From Acidobacteriota bacterium (lineage in GTDB: Bacteria; Acidobacteriota; Vicinamibacteria; Vicinamibacterales; JAKQTR01), in NCBI GenBank assembly GCA_026393755.1, contig JAPKZO010000040.1:295968-359967 (forward strand): DNA of 64,000 bases, read 5' to 3'. This document shows positions 42,627 to 50,973 of the stretch, piece after piece. The position numbers and the translations under genes are program-made. Below the pieces are notes generated by a model. That model did no database searches. It had not been told where the DNA came from and saw nothing but the letters and a program-made list of their open reading frames with translations. Positions within the stretch are counted from its first letter, which is position 1. Each line of letters opens with the position of its first letter.

Positions 42627-43201
42627 CGCGACGGCACTCCCCGCTCGGGCGCGTCGTCACGGCCGCCGCTCACAGTGGCATCGCTGCCGGCGGTACTGCT
42701 CAGTGCGCGATCGATCGCTGCCTCCTCTTCGAGGGACAGCAGGTGCCCGAGGTCGTGGATCAGGATCAGGCCGTCCTCGAGCTTCACCGCACCGTCCACC
42801 AGCTCGAGCCGGGGCATAAACTCACCCGCCGGCGCATAGCTCTCCGGCGAGGCCTCGATCACCCCTTTCGTTTCATCGACCAGGAGCGCAACGGTTCGGT
42901 TCCCGGCCGTGGTGACGATGAGGTGGTCGGACAGCCTAACCTCGCGCGGCGGGTGGTTGAAGCGCATGCGGATGTCGATGACGGGGATGACCACGCCGCC
43001 GAGATCGATAACGCCCAGGACGATCGCGGGCGCCTTGGGAAGCGGCGTGATGGCGACCACGCGGATGCACCGCTGCACGCGAGCGAGATCCAGCGCGTAA
43101 CGCTGGTCGTCCAGCGAGAAGACCACCAGAGATCGTTCTGCTTCCGGCGCGCGGCACGCGCGGGCTAGAACGCTCTCGCTCTCCCGAATGACGGTGCTCA
43201 T
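42623..43201 (-). CDS. CheW coupling protein
   Basis: A 192-residue CheW-domain protein (about 24-165): VVFSLDDQRYALDLARVQRC, LGVIDLGGVVIPVIDIRMRF, TVALLVDETKGVIE. A 30-residue Ser/Gly-rich tail follows. The typical N-L-R/G before G reads DLGG, a minor change. ATG 43201 overlaps the preceding 49-codon ORF by ATGA, and its own stop overlaps cheR the same way, so the three are translationally chained. It corresponds to WspB. Two stand-alone CheWs plus the CheW domain of CheA are typical of this cluster type. Confidence 0.92.
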   Translation of the reverse strand: MSTVIRESESVLARACRAPEAERSLVVFSLDDQRYALDLARVQRCIRVVAITPLPKAPAIVLGVIDLGGVVIPVIDIRMRFNHPPREVRLSDHLIVTTAGNRTVALLVDETKGVIEASPESYAPAGEFMPRLELVDGAVKLEDGLILIHDLGHLLSLEEEAAIDRALSSTAGSDATVSGGRDDAPERGVPSR

Positions 43202-43347
43202 GATTTCGCGGGCTTCCGACGAGCCGTGGAAACGGTTTCCTTGCCGTGGGCATACCTGAAGACGATGGCACCAGCCTCAGGCTTCTTCTTGGGCCTCGGC
43301 TTCAGAACGCCGTCTCTCTTCGGTAGTGCGCGCTTTCGGCTGGTCAT
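43198..43347 (-). CDS. Small basic protein of 49 residues at the head of the chemosensory operon
   Basis: ATG 43347 begins a frame (MTSRKRALPKRDG, then KPRPKKKPEAGAIVFRYAHG, then STARRKPAKS) ending in a TGA at 43198 that overlaps the cheW ATG as ATGA. The overlap and the absence of other signals between the LuxR regulator and cheW support translation. The product has about 16 Lys/Arg and few acidic residues, and no membrane segment. No family is recognised. It could bind nucleic acid or acidic protein surfaces such as the receptor array, or be a leader peptide whose translation opens the cheW start. No good ribosome site is seen, which lowers confidence. Confidence 0.5.
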   Translation of the reverse strand: MTSRKRALPKRDGVLKPRPKKKPEAGAIVFRYAHGKETVSTARRKPAKS

Positions 43348-43452
43348 GGAAAGTACATGGTTGCGCAGTCCGGAATGGAGAGCTATCGCCCGAAGGGGTT
43401 AAATCAAGAAGATTTTGGGGCTATCTCGGGAAGACGCCTGAGGGATGGCCTG

Positions 43453-44109
43453 TCAGAGCTTGGCAATGCCTGCCTTGATGGCGAAGCGGACGAGGTCGGC
43501 CTGCTTGTGGATGTTCAGCTTGGCCATCACGCTGTTCCGGTGGGCGTGGATGGTATTGACGGACACCTCCAGTCTGGCGGCGACTTCCTTGTTGCTGTGG
43601 CCTTCGGCTATAAGCTGTAGCACTTTCCTCTCCTGCGTGGTGAGCGCAACCGGGGCGGCTCCACGTTTCCGTGAGCCCGTTTTCCCCATGAGCCCGGCCT
43701 CAACGACGAAATGGGCGATTCGTGGACAGAGATAGTACTGTCCCGCGTGGACCGCGGTCACGGCCTCAACCACGTTTCGGGTGGCCATCTCCTTCGTCAA
43801 GTATCCCCGCGCACCGGCCGCCAGCGCCTCCTCCACCATGGCTTTCGTATCGTGCAGGCTCAGCATGATGATCTTCGCGGCCGGGGACTGCCTGAGCAGT
43901 TCTCTGGCGGTCTCGATTCCGTTCATATTGGGCATGGTGATATCGAGGATGAACACGTCGGCGGCCTTCGTCCTGACCATCTTCAGAACTTCCATGCCGT
44001 CGGAAGCCTCGCCGACGACTACGATCTCCGCTCCGCTTCTTTCGATCGTCAACCGCAGCCCGTCCCTGACGACCGGATGATCATCGGCGATGATGACGCG
44101 AATGCTCAT
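43453..44109 (-). CDS. NarL/LuxR-type response regulator
   Basis: A 218-residue regulator. The receiver (1-120) has ADDHP at the N-terminus and the phosphoacceptor Asp in FILDITMPNMNG. The LuxR/GerE helix-turn-helix (about 152-215) has LTTQERKVLQLIAEGHSNKEVA and VSVNTIHAHRNSVMAKL. It is a DNA-binding output protein. Its ATG overlaps the stop of the upstream histidine kinase (ATGA), so the two form a cognate pair. It lies 105 nt upstream of the 49-codon ORF and cheW and may regulate the chemosensory cluster. Confidence 0.95.
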   Translation of the reverse strand: MSIRVIIADDHPVVRDGLRLTIERSGAEIVVVGEASDGMEVLKMVRTKAADVFILDITMPNMNGIETARELLRQSPAAKIIMLSLHDTKAMVEEALAAGARGYLTKEMATRNVVEAVTAVHAGQYYLCPRIAHFVVEAGLMGKTGSRKRGAAPVALTTQERKVLQLIAEGHSNKEVAARLEVSVNTIHAHRNSVMAKLNIHKQADLVRFAIKAGIAKL

Positions 44110-46355
44110 GCGCCGCTCACTTTCTGCGGCCGCGAGCCCCGTCGGGCGGAACGGATCGTCTCTCCTCGCGCCACCGTCTCCTTCCGCACGGTGACGTCTT
44201 CCGGCCGCAAGGCCGCGGTCTCATGCGGCAGGCTCACGCGCACCGTGGTTCCCTTCCCCCGCCGGGTGTCAATCTTGAAGCCGCCTCCCAAGGAAGCCGC
44301 CATTTCTTTCATCACGCGGAGGCCCATCCGTGATGTTGCCTTCCCCGTTTGTCCGGACGGACTGAATCCTGCTCCATTATCACGAACCGTCAGTTTGACT
44401 TCCTTCCTGGATGCGCTGAGGAACACGTCCACTTGCTTCGCATCGCCGTGCGTGATGGCATTGGTCAGCGCCTCCTGCACAACCCTGAACAGCGTCGTCG
44501 CGGTGTCTCCGGACACGCGCCTTCGCCCCAGCGTATCTCTGAAGTGAATCCGGATGCCCCCGTGCCTGGTCACCTTGGAGAAGTGTTGCCGCAGGGCGGC
44601 GCACAGTCCGAGCAGATCAAGTTCGGGCGGCCGAAGTTCGACGGCCACCTCCTTCAGGCGGGCCACTGACTCGTCAAACAGTTGCCTGGTCCGCTTCGTC
44701 CACTTGAGCGCTTCTCGTGGCTTCCCGGCGCGGAGATCCTCTTCGATCGCGTCGAGATGGGCCGAAATCCCTACCGCCAGCGAACCCACGTCGTGGTGCA
44801 GGACGGACGACACCTTCTTCCTCTCTTCCTCTCGCGTGGTGATGATCTCTCGAGAGAACGTCCGCATCCTCTCCTCCGCCCGTTGGCGCTCGGTGATGTC
44901 CTGAACCGTGCCCCGCATTCTGACGGGCTTTCCCCCCTCGCCAGTAATCGTCTCGCCCTGCGCGTGGACGGTGCGTGTGGAGCCGTCCGAGCGGATTACG
45001 CGGTGCTCTACCTTGTAGACTTTCTTTCCTTCCAGCGCATCCTCGACGGCTTTCCTGACGGACTCCCTGTCTTCAGGGTGTATGGCCTGAAGGCTTTCGT
45101 CAAGGTTCCTGAACCCGCCCGGCTCCACGCCGTAGATGCGGCACATCTCGACGGACCACGTGGCCTTGTCTTGTTTGAGGTCCCAGTCCCAGCTGCCCAC
45201 CTGTGCGCTGCGCTGCGCCTCGGCGAGCGACGCCTCGCTCTCTCGGATGATTTCCTCCTTCTGTTTGCGCTCGGTGACGTCGTCATACACACTAACGATT
45301 TCCCCAGAAGGAAGACGGTAAACATAGTTTTCATACCATTTGATCCGCTTTTTGTCCCGGTAAACCCTGGCGGGGTAATGCTCCGGAATACCCGTTTCCC
45401 AGACTCGTCTGAACACGTCCAGCAGCCCGAATTCCCTGATGCCCGGACGAACGGTATGAATTGATTTCCCGAGAAGGTCTTGTTTGCGATCGCCGTCAAG
45501 ACGCTCGCCCGCCTTGTTGAAATCAACAAAAACGAAATCGTCGCCGTTGTCTTTGACTTCAAATACGGCGGCACCGCTACTGATATTGTCGAACAACTGG
45601 CGAAAGCGCCCCTCGCTCGCCCGCAGCGCCTCCTCGGCCCGTTTGCGCTCGGTGATGTTGCGGAAGTATCCGATGAGGCCGTCGGCTTTGCCCGTCAGGT
45701 CGAACTTCGGAATGTAAGCCCCCTCGAAGAACTCAGTTTCGCCCTTTGAGTTCTGAAGCGACAACTCCGAGTGAAACGGCTCGCCCGTCTCCATCACTTT
45801 CGTCTTAATGGCGGTAAGCTTCTCGGCATCCTCCTTTCCGAGGAAGTCCCGCTCGTGCTTCCCAATCATGTCGGCCTCGGTGAGGCCGAGCTGCGGGTTG
45901 ATCACAAACCGGTAACGCAGATCGCGGTCCTGCAGGATGATGTGGTCCGGGGTGTGGGAGACGATGGCGCGGAAGCGCGCCTCGCTCTCGCGCAGCGCCG
46001 CGTTCGCGCGCTTGTGCTCGGTGACGTCGTGACCGTAAAGATTGGCAAAGCGCGTGGCGATAATCGGCGCAACGAAGAACGAATACACCCGCTCGCCGTG
46101 CTCGAGATCGAGCTCCTGTGTTGCTCCAGTGTCCATGGACCGAAAGACGGCGTCCCTCAGTACGGGGGGACTCGCCTGGCCAATGTCCAGATGCCACTGT
46201 GGCAGCAGGCTCACGCCGGCCTCGTTGATGTACAGCAGCGTACCGTCTCGAGCGATCCGCAAGACGGGGTTGGGATTGTCGGATGGGAACTTCGACAGGT
46301 CCTGAATTGCTTCCTTCGCCCGCCTGGATGTTCGACGAGTTGACTTCATCGTCAT
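44106..46355 (-). CDS. Multi-PAS sensor histidine kinase (NarX/DegS-type HisKA_3)
   Basis: A 749-residue soluble kinase with four PAS domains (about 25-115, 120-245, 250-370, 375-500), each ending in a VTEHKRA/ITERKRA-type linker. The dimerisation domain is HisKA_3, with the phosphorylated histidine in VLHHDVGSLAVG. The ATPase domain has FRVVQEALTNAITHG and VRDNGAGFSPSG. A charged tail of about 40 residues ends the protein. No membrane helices are present, so it senses cytoplasmic signals such as redox or small ligands. ATG 46355 and 46349 are both possible. It is coupled to the LuxR regulator. Confidence 0.93.
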   Translation of the reverse strand: MTMKSTRRTSRRAKEAIQDLSKFPSDNPNPVLRIARDGTLLYINEAGVSLLPQWHLDIGQASPPVLRDAVFRSMDTGATQELDLEHGERVYSFFVAPIIATRFANLYGHDVTEHKRANAALRESEARFRAIVSHTPDHIILQDRDLRYRFVINPQLGLTEADMIGKHERDFLGKEDAEKLTAIKTKVMETGEPFHSELSLQNSKGETEFFEGAYIPKFDLTGKADGLIGYFRNITERKRAEEALRASEGRFRQLFDNISSGAAVFEVKDNGDDFVFVDFNKAGERLDGDRKQDLLGKSIHTVRPGIREFGLLDVFRRVWETGIPEHYPARVYRDKKRIKWYENYVYRLPSGEIVSVYDDVTERKQKEEIIRESEASLAEAQRSAQVGSWDWDLKQDKATWSVEMCRIYGVEPGGFRNLDESLQAIHPEDRESVRKAVEDALEGKKVYKVEHRVIRSDGSTRTVHAQGETITGEGGKPVRMRGTVQDITERQRAEERMRTFSREIITTREEERKKVSSVLHHDVGSLAVGISAHLDAIEEDLRAGKPREALKWTKRTRQLFDESVARLKEVAVELRPPELDLLGLCAALRQHFSKVTRHGGIRIHFRDTLGRRRVSGDTATTLFRVVQEALTNAITHGDAKQVDVFLSASRKEVKLTVRDNGAGFSPSGQTGKATSRMGLRVMKEMAASLGGGFKIDTRRGKGTTVRVSLPHETAALRPEDVTVRKETVARGETIRSARRGSRPQKVSGA

Positions 46356-46436
46356 CGTGCAGATCTCTACTGTCCTGTTCAGTAACGGTGTATCACGAAC
46401 TCACGAAGCTCACGAATGTTATTTGAGCGCGGTGGG

Positions 46437-46505
46437 CCTGTCGAACCCGCCTGCGGTGAGCCTGTCGAACCCGCCTGCGGTGAGCCTGTCGAACTCGTGT
46501 GAGGG
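46437..46505. repeat. Tandem repeat, 24-bp unit, about 2.8 copies
   Basis: The unit CCTGTCGAACCCGCCTGCGG plus TGAG repeats exactly at 46437-46460 and 46461-46484; a third, diverging copy continues to about 46505. The core GAGCCTGTCGAA resembles a dispersed repeat seen in many GC-rich genomes. It lies between the histidine kinase start and tRNA-Asp. The rest of 46356-46549 holds no gene. Confidence 0.75.
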
Positions 46506-46549
46506 CTTCCGCGGGCGAAGCACCCGCGACTATGGTGTGGTGTGGAAAC

Positions 46550-46626
<77 letters not shown>

Positions 46627-46715
46627 GCTCGAGGCGGCTACTCGGCAGTCCGTTTCGTGGCAGTCGCTGTCACCATCTGCCTGGACTTACTGAACCCGAA
46701 AACTGCGATCTCGCC

Positions 46716-46790
46716 TGGTGGGCGGTACAGGGCTCGAACCTGTGACAGCCGGCGTGTAAAGCCGGTGCTCTACCGCTGAGCTAACCGCCC
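46716..46790 (-). tRNA. tRNA-Val (anticodon TAC)
   Basis: The minus strand from 46790 folds as a 75-nt tRNA. The acceptor stem is GGGCGGT/ACCGCCC, the D arm GCTC...GAGC, the anticodon stem CCGGC/GCCGG with loop TTTACAC (TAC), and the T arm ACAGG-TTCGAGC-CCTGT. Discriminator A and an encoded CCA follow. The end of the DUF3592 gene overlaps its first 21 nt. Confidence 0.95.
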
Positions 46791-47330
46791 GACACGTCCA
46801 TCCGGCCCGCCCGACAAAGGATCAAGTTTACCACGTCGGCGGATGAGCTTCCACCACCAATACGCCGCGCCCGAGCCCAGCATCATCCCCATCAGCAGAT
46901 AGCCCGCCTGCGTCCAGAAGTCCGGCAGCTCCGGCCTCAGCTTCGCGGCATCCGGCCGACCCCGCAGGTACACGACGTCCACGCGCGATCCCACCGGATA
47001 GATCTCGGACGGGCCTCGCGCCTGTGCCTCGATCGAATAAGTGCTCTCGCCGTCCTTGAACTCCACAATCGCGCGATACAACCGTCGCGCCGGCGCCAGT
47101 TGGACGCCCGAGACCACCTTCCCGGCGGACGGATCCGCCCAATCCGCGGCCAACTCCTCGACCTGGCGCGCCACCACGCCCTCGACGGTGACGCCGTTGA
47201 ACGCGAACCACAAGTGGCGCCAGGCGCCGACGACCGTGATCACCGACACGAACAGACAGCCGAGGAGCACAATCCTCAGTCCGACTGCCACCAGGCATCC
47301 GATCCCTGTCCTGCGCACAAAGCCCTGCAT
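46770..47330 (-). CDS. DUF3592-like membrane protein
   Basis: A 186-residue protein with membrane helices at about 10-33 and 143-163, and between them a beta-rich domain (YRAIVEFKDGESTYSIEA, then YPVGSRVDVVYLRGRPDAAKL) that matches DUF3592 proteins of unknown function. ATG 47330 was chosen because GAGG lies upstream and the first helix follows directly; a much longer open frame would run antisense through the patatin gene. The last seven codons and stop lie inside tRNA-Val, so the mRNA and tRNA are probably on one transcript and RNase P would trim the message. No function is known. Confidence 0.75.
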   Translation of the reverse strand: MQGFVRRTGIGCLVAVGLRIVLLGCLFVSVITVVGAWRHLWFAFNGVTVEGVVARQVEELAADWADPSAGKVVSGVQLAPARRLYRAIVEFKDGESTYSIEAQARGPSEIYPVGSRVDVVYLRGRPDAAKLRPELPDFWTQAGYLLMGMMLGSGAAYWWWKLIRRRGKLDPLSGGPDGRVGRLAQR

Positions 47331-47382
47331 CTGGTCCGCCTCGGCCTCGATTGTAACCGCATCAAGGGTACACTGTGACTCG

Positions 47383-49653
47383 ATGAATCGCCATCCGGCC
47401 CTGGACTCTCCGCTGGCGCACACTGCGGTCGCCGGCCTGCTCGGATTCATCCTCGTCGTCGCCGCGCCCTTTCCCGTGTCGGCGCAAACGGCTCCATCCT
47501 CACCCGCCGCCAGGCCCCGCATCGGCCTCGCCCTCGGCGGCGGTGCCGCGCGGGGGTTGGCGCATATCGGCGTGCTCAAGTGGTTCGAGGAGCACCGGAT
47601 TCCCATTGACGCGATTGCCGGCACCAGCATGGGCGGCCTCATCGGAGGCGCGTTCGCCACCGGCATGACGCCTGCCGAAATCGAACGCCTGGTGTCGAGC
47701 CTCTCGTGGGAGCAGATGCTGGCGCCGGGCGCGTCGTTCGCGGACAAGGCGTTCCGGCGCAAGCAGGACGCCCGGGACTTTCCCTCGCGTCTCGAGTTCG
47801 GCCTCCGCGGCGGATTCAGTCTTCCGGCCGGCTTGAGCGCCAGCCCGCAGATCGATCTGCTGCTCGGGCGCATCGCCATGCCGTACTACGCGACAACCAG
47901 CTTCGACCAGTTTCCTACGCCGTTCCGCTGCGTCGCCGCCGATCTGAAGAGCGCTGAGGCGGTGGTCTTCGATCGCGGCGGGCTGGCCCAGGCCTTGCGG
48001 GCGACGATGGCTACTCCGGGCGTATTCGCGCCAGTCACGGTGGACGGCCGGACGCTGGTCGATGGTGGCATCCTCAACAACGTGCCCGCCGACGTCGTCT
48101 CGGCCATGGGCGCCGACATCGTCATCGCGGTCGATGTGAGCGGCGACCTCGCGTACGAAAAGCGCGGAGACTCGCTGCTGTCCGTGTTGGTCGAGTCGCT
48201 TGACGTGATGATGCGTGCCGGGTCGCGCCGCGCGCTTGAATCGGCAGACATCGTGCTCGTCCCCGCCCTTAAGGGATTCTGGGCCGTTGATTTCGACCGC
48301 GCCGATCAGTTCGCCAGGCAGGGATATGCTGCGGCCGAGGCGCAGCGGTCCTCGCTCGAAAAGTACGCGCTGAGCCCGGTTGAATACGAGGCGTATCGTG
48401 CCGCGCGCGCCGGCCTGCGCAGGACGCGGCTGCCGGCGCCGGCGTTCGTCGATGTGGAAGGCGTGCTGCCCGACGAGGCCGCGACGATTCGCGCCCGACT
48501 GGAGCGATTCGTGCTCCAGCCGCTCGATACCGCGGCGCTCGATCGGCAGATGGTGGCGATGATGGGAACCGAGCGTTACCTGTCAGTCACCTATCGCCTC
48601 GTCGTCGACGGCGAGCGTGTGGGCATCGCGGTGACGGCCAGGCCGAAGACCTATGGCCCCCCGTTTCTGCTGACGGCTCTTGATCTGCAGAACACCCAGT
48701 CCACCGGGGTTGCCGCGACGCTGCGGGGGCGCGTCTGGACGTCTGGCCTGACCGGGCACGGGTCCGAAGCCAGACTGGACGTGGCTGCCGGCACGATCAT
48801 GCGCGCGGCCGGTGAGTGGTACCAGCCCGTCGGTCACGGAGGCTTGTTCGTCTCGTCATACGCCGGCGTTGAGGAACAGCAGTTCAATGTATTTGAGGGG
48901 CGGCAGTTCCGCGCTGAGTACCGCCGGACCGTGTCGACCGCGGGCGTCGACGCCGGGTTCACGATGGGCAACGTTTTCGAGTGGCGCGCCGGCTACGCCG
49001 CCGAGCATCTCGACGGCCTCACGCTGGTGGGCACTGGGGTGCTGCCCGCGAGCAACGGATCCCAGCGATACGTCAGGCTGCAGGCCACATACGACGGGCA
49101 GAGCGGGCCCACGATCCCCGATCGCGGCCTGTATGCGCAAGGGCGGATCCGCCGCTTCACCCATGTCGCCGGCGCGACGTCCACGGACCTCGCCGTAAGC
49201 CCACGCGCCGAACCCGACAATCTGCTTTCTGGCGAGGCCGACGCGTCGGTGTTCATGCCGGTCAGCCGCGCAGGCAGGGTCTTCGTTCGGGCCGCCGGTG
49301 GCTCCTCCTTCGGCAGCACGGCCCAGGTCAACGCGTTTGCGCTCGGTGGGCCGTTCTTGCTCAGCGCCCTCAACGTCGGCGAATTGCGCGGCAGCAACTA
49401 TGTGCTGGCCACGGCCGGGTACTTCCACCGCGTGTACCGGTTCGCGCAGGGCGCGGGCGGGATCGTGTATGCGGGCGGCTGGGTTGAGAACGGCGCGACG
49501 TTCGAACGGTGGAGCGGCGCTATGTTCAAGACCGACGTGTCTGGAGGGTTTGTCGTCGACACACCACTCGGACCGATCTCGGCCGGCGCCAGCGTGGGAT
49601 TTGACGGCCGACTTCGCCTGTTCGCGGGGCTTGGCCAGCTGATGCACCGGTAA
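47383..49653 (+). CDS. Patatin-like phospholipase with C-terminal POTRA/beta-barrel (type Vd, PlpD-like)
   Basis: A 756-residue outer-membrane protein. Signal peptide 1-34 (FPVSAQ) is followed by a patatin lipase domain (45-330) with the oxyanion loop GGGAARG (52-58), nucleophile S82 in GTSMGG and catalytic D227 in VDGGILNNVP. A POTRA-like segment (about 360-430) and a 16-strand-type barrel of the surface-antigen/BamA class follow. The layout matches Pseudomonas PlpD and Fusobacterium FplA, in which the barrel exports the lipase to the surface. ATG 47383 is the only start giving a signal peptide. It is divergent from DUF3592 across 52 nt. Confidence 0.93.
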   Translation: MNRHPALDSPLAHTAVAGLLGFILVVAAPFPVSAQTAPSSPAARPRIGLALGGGAARGLAHIGVLKWFEEHRIPIDAIAGTSMGGLIGGAFATGMTPAEIERLVSSLSWEQMLAPGASFADKAFRRKQDARDFPSRLEFGLRGGFSLPAGLSASPQIDLLLGRIAMPYYATTSFDQFPTPFRCVAADLKSAEAVVFDRGGLAQALRATMATPGVFAPVTVDGRTLVDGGILNNVPADVVSAMGADIVIAVDVSGDLAYEKRGDSLLSVLVESLDVMMRAGSRRALESADIVLVPALKGFWAVDFDRADQFARQGYAAAEAQRSSLEKYALSPVEYEAYRAARAGLRRTRLPAPAFVDVEGVLPDEAATIRARLERFVLQPLDTAALDRQMVAMMGTERYLSVTYRLVVDGERVGIAVTARPKTYGPPFLLTALDLQNTQSTGVAATLRGRVWTSGLTGHGSEARLDVAAGTIMRAAGEWYQPVGHGGLFVSSYAGVEEQQFNVFEGRQFRAEYRRTVSTAGVDAGFTMGNVFEWRAGYAAEHLDGLTLVGTGVLPASNGSQRYVRLQATYDGQSGPTIPDRGLYAQGRIRRFTHVAGATSTDLAVSPRAEPDNLLSGEADASVFMPVSRAGRVFVRAAGGSSFGSTAQVNAFALGGPFLLSALNVGELRGSNYVLATAGYFHRVYRFAQGAGGIVYAGGWVENGATFERWSGAMFKTDVSGGFVVDTPLGPISAGASVGFDGRLRLFAGLGQLMHR

Positions 49654-49693
49654 TTGGCGACGGTGGCCATGACAGCCCGTCTATAATCCCCCC

Positions 49694-50857
49694 ATGACTG
49701 TCGTCCCTGGACTCACCCGCCTGCTGGCATCGCGCGATCTCAAGGGGCGTCGGGTCGGACTGGTCTGCAACCCTGCCTCGGTGGACGCCGACCTGAACCA
49801 CGCCGCCGATTTGATCTCTGCCGCGCCCGGCGTGACGCTGGCCGCGATCTTCGGCCCGCAGCACGGCTTCCGATCCGACCTGCAGGACAACATGATCGAA
49901 ACGGCGCACGCGGCCGACGCCCGGCGCCGGGTGCCAATCTACTCCCTCTACAGCGAGACTCGCGAACCAACCGCGGAGATGCTCGAGGGGATTGATGCGC
50001 TCGTGGTGGACCTCCAGGATATCGGCGCCCGCATCTACACATTCGTCTACACGATGGCGAACTGCCTGCGCGCGGCCGCCCGCCACGGCATTCCGGTCAT
50101 CGTTTGCGATCGCCCGAATCCGATTGGCGGCGAGGCCGTCGAAGGCCCCGTGCTCGATCCGAAATTCAAGTCGTTTGTCGGGCTGTTCCCCATCCCGATG
50201 CGACACGGCTGTACGATTGGCGAGCTCGCGCGCCTGTTCAACGAGCAGTTCGGCATCGGCGCGAAATTGAGCGTCGTGAAGATGGAAGGCTGGTCGCGAC
50301 AGATGTTCTACGACGAGACCGGCCTGCCCTGGGTGATGCCGTCTCCCAATATGCCCACCCTCGACACGGCCATCGTCTATCCGGGAGCGGTGCTGTTTGA
50401 AGGCACCGAGCTTTCCGAGGGGCGCGGTACCACACGGCCGTTCGAGCTGATCGGCGCCCCGTGGATTGACGCCGAGCGGTTCGCGGCCGACATGAATGCG
50501 ATTGGCGTGCCGGGAGCCCGCTTTCGACCCACGATCTTCGAACCGACGTTCCAGAAACACGCGCGCAGCACGTGCGGCGGCTGCCAGACGCACGTGGTCG
50601 ACAGAAGCCGGTTCCTCCCGGTCTTGAACGGAGTGGCGCTCCTCTCCTGCTTCTTCAAGACGGATCCGGGGAGATTCGCGTGGCGCCAGCCCCCGTACGA
50701 ATACGAACACGAGAAGATGCCGATCGATATCCTGGCGGGGTCGGCGGGCCTTTGTCAGCAGATCGAGGCCGGCGTCGATCCGTTCACCATCGCGGAGGGC
50801 TGGACGGCCGGCGTCGCGGAATTCGTGCGCACCCGACAGCAGTACCTGCTCTACTGA
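49694..50857 (+). CDS. DUF1343 / NamZ-type exo-beta-N-acetylmuramidase
   Basis: A 387-residue protein of the DUF1343 family, which includes NamZ, an exo-enzyme that releases N-acetylmuramic acid from the non-reducing end of peptidoglycan fragments. Recognisable segments are FGPQHGFRSDLQDNM, VVDLQDIGARIYTFVYTM, DRPNPIGGEAVEGP, SPNMPTLDTAIVYPG and LFEGTELSEGRGTTRPFE. Unlike Bacillus NamZ it has no signal peptide (TVVPGLTRLLASRDL), so it should act in the cytoplasm on imported fragments. A POT-like transporter gene follows 116 nt downstream. ATG 49694 is the first start in frame after the patatin stop. Confidence 0.9.
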   Translation: MTVVPGLTRLLASRDLKGRRVGLVCNPASVDADLNHAADLISAAPGVTLAAIFGPQHGFRSDLQDNMIETAHAADARRRVPIYSLYSETREPTAEMLEGIDALVVDLQDIGARIYTFVYTMANCLRAAARHGIPVIVCDRPNPIGGEAVEGPVLDPKFKSFVGLFPIPMRHGCTIGELARLFNEQFGIGAKLSVVKMEGWSRQMFYDETGLPWVMPSPNMPTLDTAIVYPGAVLFEGTELSEGRGTTRPFELIGAPWIDAERFAADMNAIGVPGARFRPTIFEPTFQKHARSTCGGCQTHVVDRSRFLPVLNGVALLSCFFKTDPGRFAWRQPPYEYEHEKMPIDILAGSAGLCQQIEAGVDPFTIAEGWTAGVAEFVRTRQQYLLY

Positions 50858-50973
50858 TGGCAATCGAACGCCCGCTCCTGATGTGGGGTTCCATCTGGAC
50901 GCCGATCCAGTTAGGATAGGCTGCCCCATCGGACTTCTCCGGCGTTTCCTGACTTCATTCCGAGACATCTGCC

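Noticed and set aside
43348-43452. Flagellar sigma-28 or sigma-54 promoter ahead of cheW
   Set aside because: No TAAA-N15-GCCGATAA or TGGC-N9-TTGC pattern with correct spacing was found.
46437-46505. CRISPR-like array
   Set aside because: The units are directly abutting with no spacers, and no cas genes are present.
47331-47879. Upstream extension of the DUF3592 frame
   Set aside because: It runs antisense through the patatin signal and lipase region and shows no protein features.
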